Origin: Burkholderiaceae bacterium
GTDB lineage: Bacteria > Pseudomonadota > Gammaproteobacteria > Burkholderiales > Burkholderiaceae_E
Direction of reading: 5' to 3'
Length of the DNA stretch: 11,364 bases
NCBI GenBank assembly: GCA_023258775.1
Contig: JALQWJ010000029.1
Span: 1-11,364 of the forward strand
Positions 6,047 through 11,364 of this stretch are shown here, piece by piece. Each line of letters starts with the position of its first letter. Position 1 is the stretch's first letter. The position numbers and the translations under genes were made by a program. A model generated the notes under the pieces. The model had not been told where the DNA came from and searched no databases. It worked only from the letters and a program-made list of their open reading frames with translations.

Positions 6047-7005
6047 GCGTCTTGCCTAAAAAAACTGGAAAACCTCGGATCGCGCTCTTTTGCGGCGATC
6101 CTGCCGGCATCGGTCCAGAGCTGGTGCAGCGTCTTCTTGATGAACCATCACGCTACGAGCACGTACACATTGAGCTCATCGGGCAGAAGTCGGCACTACG
6201 AGAGACGGCCAGGGTGAGTTTACATGCCTGGGATGGTTGGCACTCAGCGCCCTTTGAACCCGGACTTGCAGCGGTTGATAACGGTCGCTATATGCTTGCG
6301 GGCCTTCGTGAGGGGCTTGAGCTTGCGCGTAGCGGACGAGTCGATGCATTATGTTTTGCGCCCTTAAATAAGAGCGCTTTGCGTGCAGGCGGCATGCACC
6401 AAGAAGATGAATTGCGATGGTTCGCAGATTTCCTTAATTTTGAGGGTGCTTGCGGTGAACTCAACGTCCTTGAGGACCTATGGACCGCGCGCGTGACCTC
6501 GCATGTGGCTCTGCGCGATGTCAGCTCATTGTTAACGAAGCAGAAAGTAGCGACCGCGATCGCGATGATTTTCGAATCACTCAGACGTGCTGGTCTGCAA
6601 AGTCCGCGAATCGCTGTCTGCGGACTAAATCCTCATAACGGTGATCATGGCAATTATGGTGATGAAGAAGCGGCCATCATCGAACCCGGTATCGCACTTG
6701 CCCGGGTAAATGGCTATGCCGCCGAGGGTCCCTTTCCAGCAGACACAGCCTTCGTTCGAGCCATTCGCAAACCCGATGGCTTTGATGGTGTCGTCACGAT
6801 GTATCACGACCAAGGTCAAATTGCGATGAAGTTACTCGGCTTTGAGCGAGGGGTTACTGTCCATGGGGGCTTGCCGTTTCCAATCACGACGCCCGCTCAC
6901 GGAACCGCCTACGATATCGTAGGCCAGGGAAAGGCTAATCCGCAGGCATTTTTCAATGCCTTTGATCTGGCTTGCAAAATGACTTTATTCGATAAAACGA
7001 TATAG
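6016..7005 (+). CDS. PdxA-like dehydrogenase (4-hydroxythreonine-4-phosphate dehydrogenase family)
   Basis: This cytosolic, metal-dependent NAD(P)-type oxidoreductase has 329 residues. It shows GDPAGIGPE (27-35), APLNKSAL (115-122), the three metal-ligand histidines His163 (TSHV), His207 (GLNPHNGD) and His264 (MYHDQG), and TTPAHGTAYD (291-300). The DQGQIAMKLLGF block and the FEDE-like HQEDELRWF in place of the classic PGHTE suggest a catabolic paralogue (PdxA2-like) rather than the vitamin B6 enzyme. Known catabolic members oxidise threonate/erythronate phosphates or aromatic dihydrodiols (TphB). The substrate here is not assigned. Overlap with the upstream Bug gene suggests coupled expression. 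The start is uncertain: ATG 6016 lacks an SD, and TTG codons at 6031 and 6052 would give a more typical N-terminus. Confidence 0.88.
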   Translation: MERNALDRSLSVLPKKTGKPRIALFCGDPAGIGPELVQRLLDEPSRYEHVHIELIGQKSALRETARVSLHAWDGWHSAPFEPGLAAVDNGRYMLAGLREGLELARSGRVDALCFAPLNKSALRAGGMHQEDELRWFADFLNFEGACGELNVLEDLWTARVTSHVALRDVSSLLTKQKVATAIAMIFESLRRAGLQSPRIAVCGLNPHNGDHGNYGDEEAAIIEPGIALARVNGYAAEGPFPADTAFVRAIRKPDGFDGVVTMYHDQGQIAMKLLGFERGVTVHGGLPFPITTPAHGTAYDIVGQGKANPQAFFNAFDLACKMTLFDKTI

Positions 7006-7879
7006 CATTATTCACGAATATATCCCGGCGCTCTGACTCATTTAAATGCGTCAGCATGTTGCTGATGCCAAGCAACTGGGCCCTATAAGCCACACGCAGG
7101 CTTGCAACGGGGAAATTGCTTGCAAACATACAGCGCTCAGGACCAAAGATCTCAACTGCCTCCTGAACAACGCGTCGGTTTGACTCGATTGTCCAGGCTT
7201 GGTGCATCAGTCCTAGCTCACTGATCTTGCAAAAGACCTTGGGCAGCCGTGCCAAAGCCCTCATTCCCTTGCGCCACTGATCTAAACCTGCCTCACTTCG
7301 ATCCCAAGGCAGACCGGTATGGTTTAGCACCACACTAAGTTCTGGAACTTTCTCAACGATCATCGCTGCTTCTTCTAGATGCCAGAATGGGACCCGCAAA
7401 TCCCAAGACCAATCTCTTGCTGCAAGCAATCGCATACCGGCGAGCCAGTTCGGGTCTGTGAGCGAACCAGCACCCTGGGGTCGCGATGCATGAGGGTCTT
7501 GCGCAATAATAGGCTTGGAGCGTAAACCCCTAAGCAATGGAAACTGCGCCTGCGCAGCTAGTTGTTCATCAAGTCTGGGATCGTGTAGCCAGGCATGCGC
7601 CACCACTGCTTGAGGCATACCGCAGGACGCATGCTGCTCATGTAACCAACGCGTTTCGTCTAGCGCCCTTGAACGGATGCACTCAGCCTCGACATGAACG
7701 GTAGCGAGTACATCGACACCAAAGGCGTCAGTTCGATAATCTTCTGGAAGATAATTGCGGCGCAATGCGGTGTAATCGCCAAGCAAAAAAGGCTTGGGGT
7801 CACCGACAAGCCAGTCATGCCAGCCCAAGGCCAAATCCCAGAGGTGATGATGCGAATCGACTACTTCGAGTTTTTCCAT
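6953..7879 (-). CDS. Amidohydrolase-2 family metal-dependent hydrolase (COG3618-like)
   Basis: The 308-residue protein is a TIM-barrel hydrolase of the lactonase/decarboxylase-type amidohydrolase-2 group. It opens with VVDSHHHLWD (6-15), giving the HxH metal motif at His10 and His12. LLRGLRSKP (115-123) and VLNHTGLP (184-191) follow the usual β-strand order. The β8 motif is CMFASNFPVA (250-259), with Asn255 where many lactonases have the catalytic Asp of SDWP. Many relatives probably share this SNFP form, but activity should not be assumed. The gene converges on the PdxA-like gene and overlaps its 3' end by 53 bases, so its last 17 codons are antisense to it. It may act on a lactone or related product of the same pathway, which is inference. 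The SD is weak. Confidence 0.88.
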   Translation of the reverse strand: MEKLEVVDSHHHLWDLALGWHDWLVGDPKPFLLGDYTALRRNYLPEDYRTDAFGVDVLATVHVEAECIRSRALDETRWLHEQHASCGMPQAVVAHAWLHDPRLDEQLAAQAQFPLLRGLRSKPIIAQDPHASRPQGAGSLTDPNWLAGMRLLAARDWSWDLRVPFWHLEEAAMIVEKVPELSVVLNHTGLPWDRSEAGLDQWRKGMRALARLPKVFCKISELGLMHQAWTIESNRRVVQEAVEIFGPERCMFASNFPVASLRVAYRAQLLGISNMLTHLNESERRDIFVNNAISFYRIKSFCKPDQRH

Positions 7880-8059
7880 GGCTTATATGTTCTTGATCAT
7901 TGAAAAAAAGCTTGGGTCAGAGGCCTGGCGCTGATGGGAGGAGTACGTTTGCGATATTTTAGTTAGAACTATGACAGCTTGCACAACGACTGGGTTTCGA
8001 GCTACTTTGCCAGATTGATGGACTTAATAGCAAGGTCGCCCAAAGTAATCATTAATCAA

Positions 8060-8064
8060 AAGGA
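8060..8064 (+). promoter_or_regulatory. Shine-Dalgarno of the hotdog thioesterase
   Basis: AAGGA, 7 bases before ATG 8072, decides that start. The frame is open back to 7979, but those 31 codons have no supported start and no family similarity. Confidence 0.65.
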
Positions 8065-8071
8065 ATTCGTA

Positions 8072-8503
8072 ATGAGTATGCAGCATGATCAAAACATTGA
8101 ACCGTTAAGTGCTATGGCAGAGCGGCTTAAGCCACTATTTCCTGGATTGCTTGGTATTGAGTGGACAAAGCTTGAACCCGACCATGTTCAGGCGAAACTA
8201 CTCGTTCGTATGGAGCTTTGCACCGCGGGCAATAGTTTGCACGGTGGGGCTTTTATGGCTTTGGCAGACACCGTCGGCGCAGTTGCAACCTTTATTCAAC
8301 TACCTAAAGGCGCACGAACTACAACGATTGAATCAAAGACGAACTTTTTGCGAGGCGCACCAATTGGCAGTTATGTTCATGCTGATACACGTCCCCTGCA
8401 CCGCGGGCGTACCACGCACGTCTGGGAGACACGTATTACTGATGAGGCGGGAAAGCTTTGTGCGCTGGTGATACAAACTCAAATGCTGCTTCATGAGGCC
8501 TAG
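8072..8503 (+). CDS. PaaI-type hotdog-fold acyl-CoA thioesterase
   Basis: The predicted 143-residue protein hydrolyses an acyl- or aryl-CoA thioester in the cytosol. The signature NSLHGGAFMALADTVGAVAT (54-73) holds the HGGA oxyanion loop and the catalytic acid Asp66 of the PaaI subfamily. The following strand TTIESKTNFLRGAP (84-97) and the RGRTTHVWETRITDEAGKL strands (111-129) complete a single hotdog domain of normal length. The preceding 192 bp is a divergent intergenic region shared with the amidohydrolase gene; I found no convincing promoter in it. The substrate is unknown. The stop codon overlaps the first base of a strong hairpin. Confidence 0.9.
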   Translation: MSMQHDQNIEPLSAMAERLKPLFPGLLGIEWTKLEPDHVQAKLLVRMELCTAGNSLHGGAFMALADTVGAVATFIQLPKGARTTTIESKTNFLRGAPIGSYVHADTRPLHRGRTTHVWETRITDEAGKLCALVIQTQMLLHEA

Positions 8504-8533
8504 CGCCAACATTCGGGTTCTGAACGTTGGCGC
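8503..8533. terminator. Hairpin between convergent genes, possible bidirectional terminator
   Basis: GCGCCAAC (8503-8510) pairs perfectly with GTTGGCGC (8526-8533). After one A-C mismatch, TTC pairs with GAA around a 7-base loop. It lies between the convergent thioesterase and HpxZ-like genes. There is no T-run after the stem on either strand, so factor-independent termination is not clear. It may instead block 3' exonucleases. Confidence 0.45.
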
Positions 8534-8607
8534 CAGTCCTTATGCCATTCGCAAAAAAGTCCCCCGAGCGCTGGCACAAGTGCGATTGGCTTTAAGGCAG
8601 GCGTTGA

Positions 8608-9000
8608 TCAATCATCGGCAAATGAAACATGGGCAGCAACAATTTGCCAGCCTCGCTCGGTGAGCAGCCAACTTTGCTGTTGGCGGCCAACCCGTTTCTC
8701 ACCGGGTCGGCTAAACACGCAACTCGCGGTACCAAAGCATTCGCCGAAACTTGTGATCAGCACCTCTGAGATCGTTCGCGAATAACTGCCGCTTGGTCCT
8801 GGCGGCCTGGACCGGCGAAACGCAGCGATGGCCTCATGCCCAAGAAGATGCTCTCTTGCATTGGTTCCATAGCGGATGGTTCGCTCATGGCTGAAAAACA
8901 AATTATTTAATCGTTCGATATTGTTATTGACCAATGACTCCTCGTAGTCATAAAAGGCCTTTGTTAACGAGGCAAGTACATCAGCTCGGTTAATTTCCAT
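8608..9000 (-). CDS. HpxZ/AtzH-like small protein (DUF3225, NTF2/SnoaL-like fold)
   Basis: The 130-residue protein resembles HpxZ (oxalurate breakdown) and AtzH (cyanuric acid pathway) across its length: MEINRADVLA at the start, AFYDYEESLVNNNIERLNNLF (15-35), RTIRYG (40-45), GHEAIAAFRRSR (54-65) and GRQQQSWLLTERGWQIVAAHVS (105-126). The fold is expected to be the NTF2/SnoaL cone. In the characterised clusters these proteins sit beside a ureide or amide hydrolase (HpxY/AtzE), but no amidase gene is next to this one. It starts 27 bp after the DUF2062 gene on the same strand and lacks a clear SD, so it probably depends on the upstream transcript. The function is unknown here. Confidence 0.8.
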   Translation of the reverse strand: MEINRADVLASLTKAFYDYEESLVNNNIERLNNLFFSHERTIRYGTNAREHLLGHEAIAAFRRSRPPGPSGSYSRTISEVLITSFGECFGTASCVFSRPGEKRVGRQQQSWLLTERGWQIVAAHVSFADD

Positions 9001-9027
9001 AGCATTTACAAATGAATGAACGTGAGA

Positions 9028-9627
9028 TTAATGGCCGCACTGCATCAAACGGCTTGCACGACGACGTCTTACCCGTTTAATCCACACAAATTGGACAAGC
9101 GCGTAAGCGAGCACCGAAAATACACAGGCAAAGACGAAGGCACCAAGTGCCATGGGTTTACCAATAGTGTCCATTTGGCCAATGAGTAGCTCAATCCATT
9201 GCGCTGTACCTCCCTGACTGACTTCGGACAAACCAGTTTCGGACAAACCAGAACTTAGTGTCGACTCGCCAAGACCGCCTGCTTCGTTGCTTGAAACATC
9301 AGGCTGCTTAAACGAAAGCATCCATCGACCGAGTTCCCAGGCAGCGTAATAGACCGGGGGAAACGTCAAAGGAGTATTAACAATTGTAGCGAGGGCTGCA
9401 GCCGGTATATTGGCTCGCAACCACATCGATAGGATCGCCGACAGAGGAATTTGAGCAATTGGAATCAAAAACGCAAAAAAAACACCAATACCCACGCCAA
9501 GCGCTACCGCTTTGCGATGCATACGCCAGAGTCGAGGATGGAAAAGCCTTGGACCCATCCAGCGTAACCATCGATTGTTTTGCATCGATTCCTGGCTTGG
9601 CATCATCTTCTTAAGCCGCTCGATCAT
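9028..9627 (-). CDS. DUF2062 inner-membrane protein
   Basis: The 199-residue membrane protein carries a DUF2062 domain at about 19-104: NNRWLRWMGPRLFHPRLWRMHRK, then GVGIGVFFAFLIPIAQIPLSA, then ANIPAAALATIVNTPLTFPPVYYAAWELG. Hydrophobic segments lie near 42-58, 60-88 and 158-182, and the tail is strongly basic (IKRVRRRR). The role of the family is not established. The chosen ATG at 9627 matches the usual family N-terminus (MIERLKKMMPSQESM) and has AAGGA 11 bases upstream. An in-frame ATG at 9690 with AAGGG nine bases upstream would add 21 residues. The linker after the domain includes a duplicated pentapeptide (GLSET/GLSEV at 127-136). Confidence 0.85.
   Translation of the reverse strand: MIERLKKMMPSQESMQNNRWLRWMGPRLFHPRLWRMHRKAVALGVGIGVFFAFLIPIAQIPLSAILSMWLRANIPAAALATIVNTPLTFPPVYYAAWELGRWMLSFKQPDVSSNEAGGLGESTLSSGLSETGLSEVSQGGTAQWIELLIGQMDTIGKPMALGAFVFACVFSVLAYALVQFVWIKRVRRRRASRLMQCGH
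9223..9251 (-). repeat. 15-bp in-frame duplication in the DUF2062 gene
   Basis: On the plus strand, TTCGGACAAACCAG occurs at 9223-9236 and again at 9238-9251, giving a 15-bp period. It encodes two copies of GLSE-T/V in a hydrophilic linker. The near-identical bases suggest a recent duplication. Confidence 0.8.
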
Positions 9628-9799
9628 CGTCTTGTTATTCCTTTTCAATCGTGGCGAGATGATATCTTTTGCGAACCTAGCCGCGAGCATATCCCCAAGC
9701 CCTTAAGTCTATGGCCTAAAATTCCCCTGGATTAACGCGGCTTAAGCGCTGCGCGATCGGGTTAGCCAGATAGGGCTTGCACGACGTTCGGACCCGTAT

Positions 9800-9811
9800 C
9801 CCCTGCAGGGG
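9800..9811. promoter_or_regulatory. Palindrome in the divergent intergenic region
   Basis: CCCCTGCAGGGG is a perfect 12-bp palindrome, 51 bp upstream of the second Bug gene's start and 172 bp from the DUF2062 start. CGTATC flanks it on both sides as a direct repeat (9795-9800 and 9815-9820). It might be an operator, but a chance PstI-type palindrome is possible. Confidence 0.25.
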
Positions 9812-9852
9812 CATTCGTATCAGTGAGATATTGGACCTCTTAGCGATCACAT

Positions 9853-9856
9853 GGAG
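9853..9856 (+). promoter_or_regulatory. Shine-Dalgarno of the second Bug gene
   Basis: GGAG, 6 bases before ATG 9863, supports that start over the in-frame ATG at 9851. The SD lies immediately after that earlier ATG. Confidence 0.6.
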
Positions 9857-9862
9857 CAATTG

Positions 9863-10882
9863 ATGAAAGACCAGAATAAGCACCAAGACCAGACCAACCA
9901 CCTCGAAGTTCGCCGACAATTTGTGCTGAGTGCAGCCGCCCTGCCCTTGGCTTCACTAGCGTCAGCGCCACTATTGGCGCAAAGCTATCCGGCAAAGACA
10001 ATTCGACTGATCTGCCCCTTTCCTCCCGGTGGCGCTGTTGATATCGCCTGCCGAGCTTTGTCAGCAGAACTCAGCAAGCAGCTCGGCACCACCGTGGCGG
10101 TTGAGAATCGTCCAGGTGCTGGGGGTAACGTTGGGCTTGTCGAGGCTGTGAAATCAGCGCCCGATGGCTACACGCTTTATATGTCGACAAGTGGCATTCA
10201 GGCCATTAATCCAGTGCTTTACAGCAAGATGCCTGCAGATCCAAATAAAGAGTTAGCGCCGATTTCAGCACTCGTTTCGCTCAACAATGTCTTGGTTCTT
10301 CACCCCTCAGTAAAGGCTAATAACGTTAAGGAACTTATTGCATATGCAAAAGCCAATCCTGGCAAACTCACCTATGCCTCAAGCGGCAATGGCACATCGA
10401 TCCATATGTCGGGCGAAATGTTTAAGGCACTTGCAGGGGTCGATATGCTCCATGTTCCCTACAAAGGGAGTGCCCCAGCGGTGACCGACCTGCTAGGGGG
10501 TCAGGTTCAGCTTATGTTCGACAATATTCCCTCATCGCTGCCGCACATCAAAGCCGGGAAATTAAAGGCTCTAGCAACCACAGGTGCCAAGCGTGATCCC
10601 GCACTTGCTGAGTTACCGACAATCGCTGAGTCTGGCGTTAATGGTTACGAATCCGATGTTTGGTTCGGACTAACTGCACCGGTTGCAACACCCAAAGACA
10701 TCATTGCAAAACTTAGCGAGGAATGTCAGAAGGCGGTCAAAGCACCAGGTTTTGTCAAGCGGATGACCGAGCTGGGTTATAACATGATCGGTACAAATCC
10801 TGAGCAGATGGCTGATATGACAAAGGCAGCCATCACGCGCTGGGCACCGATCGTCAAGTCATCGGGCGCGAAGGTTGATTAA
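9863..10882 (+). CDS. Bug-family (TctC-like) solute-binding receptor, Tat-type signal
   Basis: This 339-residue exported receptor is a second Bug protein, distinct from the first. Its N-terminus has the twin-arginine-like EVRRQFVLSAAALPLA (15-30), then a weakly hydrophobic core and a likely cut after LLAQ near 40. Many Bug proteins use this Tat form. Family motifs are CPFPPGGAVD (51-60), ENRPGAGGNVG (81-91), APDGYTLYM (99-107), LTYASSGNGT and HVPYKGSAPAVTDLLGGQVQLMFD. The length and order of motifs are normal. No TctA or TctB gene is nearby. The ligand cannot be read from sequence. It precedes a cytochrome P450 by 104 bp, but the intervening hairpin makes a common transcript uncertain. Confidence 0.92.
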   Translation: MKDQNKHQDQTNHLEVRRQFVLSAAALPLASLASAPLLAQSYPAKTIRLICPFPPGGAVDIACRALSAELSKQLGTTVAVENRPGAGGNVGLVEAVKSAPDGYTLYMSTSGIQAINPVLYSKMPADPNKELAPISALVSLNNVLVLHPSVKANNVKELIAYAKANPGKLTYASSGNGTSIHMSGEMFKALAGVDMLHVPYKGSAPAVTDLLGGQVQLMFDNIPSSLPHIKAGKLKALATTGAKRDPALAELPTIAESGVNGYESDVWFGLTAPVATPKDIIAKLSEECQKAVKAPGFVKRMTELGYNMIGTNPEQMADMTKAAITRWAPIVKSSGAKVD

Positions 10883-10912
10883 GATTCGGCGAGTTGTCAG
10901 TCTGAGTCTTAA
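10879..10912 (+). terminator. Weak hairpin at the end of the second Bug gene
   Basis: TTAAGATTC (10879-10887) pairs with GAGTCTTAA (10904-10912), including one G-T wobble, around a 16-base loop and overlapping the stop codon. The stem is AT-rich and no T-run follows, so termination is doubtful. Confidence 0.25.
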
Positions 10913-10986
10913 GTAGCCATCATTTACACAGTCTCAAAAGCATGAGGAATCTTAGGCTTGACTAGGCAAGCTGAAGTTTGGAGCCC

Positions 10987-11364
10987 ATGGCAAAGCCTCC
11001 ATCGATCGATATTGATTTAAGATCTTTTTCTGCGAACCCCTACCCGGCGATGGCGACGATGCGTCGCGATACGCCGGTAGCCTGGGTCAATCAGCTTGGT
11101 GCCATCGTACTCACCAGACATGCCCACATCACCCAAGCTGAGAAAGACATCGCCTTTTTCAGCTCCCATCAGCCGCAAGGGCTGATGACAAAGCTTATGG
11201 GCGAGAACATGATGAGAAAGGATGGCCCAGCACACCTTCGTGAACGAAAGCTGATGCTGGGCACGCTTACAACACGGCAGGTGCGAGAGCGGTGGATGGC
11301 TGTTTTTGAAGCGATCGCAGACGAGGTGTTAAACGAGCTTGCACTTAAGAAAGAACCCGATTTG
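10987..11364 (+). CDS. Cytochrome P450, N-terminal part (3' end outside window)
   Basis: The ATG at 10987 opens a frame of 126 codons that runs off the right edge. The translation matches the N-terminal third of soluble bacterial cytochrome P450s: NPYPAMATMRRDTPVAWVNQLGAIVLTRHAHIT (17-49) is the β1 region, and LMGENMMRKDGPAHLRERKLML (70-91) is the B'-C region. The latter carries the C-helix HxxxR motif (His83, Arg87) that contacts a haem propionate. No membrane anchor is present, as usual for bacterial P450s. The haem-binding Cys and ExxR motifs lie beyond the window, so activity cannot be judged. GGAG lies 3 bases before the ATG, which is rather close. The substrate is unknown. Confidence 0.9.
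   Translation, partial: MAKPPSIDIDLRSFSANPYPAMATMRRDTPVAWVNQLGAIVLTRHAHITQAEKDIAFFSSHQPQGLMTKLMGENMMRKDGPAHLRERKLMLGTLTTRQVRERWMAVFEAIADEVLNELALKKEPDL

Noticed and set aside
8540..8600. Rho-independent terminator for the HpxZ-like gene using the T-run opposite 8554-8559
   Set aside because: Only a very small GCAC/GTGC stem precedes the T-run on the minus strand, too weak to call.
9716..9919. Minus-strand frame upstream of the second Bug gene
   Set aside because: It runs across the intergenic region and the Bug signal-peptide region; no family features and no usable SD.
5054..10882. Complete tripartite tricarboxylate transporter
   Set aside because: Only receptor (TctC/Bug) genes are present; no TctA or TctB membrane subunit was found on either strand.
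11017..11235. Minus-strand frame of 72 codons
   Set aside because: It is the shadow of the cytochrome P450 coding sequence, which has clear family motifs.

Overview
The window looks like an ordinary chromosomal segment of a betaproteobacterium, most likely order Burkholderiales and possibly Alcaligenaceae-like. This rests on two stand-alone Bug-family (tripartite tricarboxylate transporter, TctC-type) binding proteins, which are hugely expanded in that order, and on the style of the metabolic genes. GC content appears moderate (roughly half, estimated by eye). No insertion sequence, prophage gene, CRISPR array, tRNA or rRNA was seen. Several genes use TTG or GTG starts behind good Shine-Dalgarno (SD) sequences.

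Region 1 (1-3399) is a molybdate uptake locus. A ModE-type regulator, cut by the left edge, is transcribed leftward and diverges from modA-modB-modC. A perfect 8-bp inverted repeat (715-737) with the CGNTAT-type half-sites expected for ModE lies between them, followed by 20-bp tandem repeats that contain similar half-sites. ModA captures molybdate or tungstate in the periplasm, ModB is the channel and ModC the ATPase.

Region 2 (3400-5053) continues the same direction with tight spacing: a GNAT acetyltransferase, a glutathione S-transferase with a TTG start and a repetitive C-terminal tail, and a doubtful 66-residue reading frame.

Region 3 (5054-7879) is a possible small catabolic module. A Bug solute receptor overlaps a PdxA-like dehydrogenase, and a convergent amidohydrolase-2 gene overlaps the end of the latter. 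The receptor's ribosome-binding site and start codon can pair with a segment that contains the stop codon of the 66-residue frame. This is the most interesting regulatory structure I see in the window.

Region 4 (7880-9850) holds a PaaI-type hotdog thioesterase on the plus strand. Converging on it is a minus-strand pair: a DUF2062 membrane protein followed by an HpxZ/AtzH-like (DUF3225) small protein.

Region 5 (9851-11364) has a second Bug receptor with a Tat-like signal peptide, then the N-terminal third of a cytochrome P450 that runs off the right edge. I found no strong evidence of a wholly new system. The best leads are the sequestered start of the first Bug gene, the ModE operator region, and the unassigned Bug/PdxA-like/amidohydrolase group.
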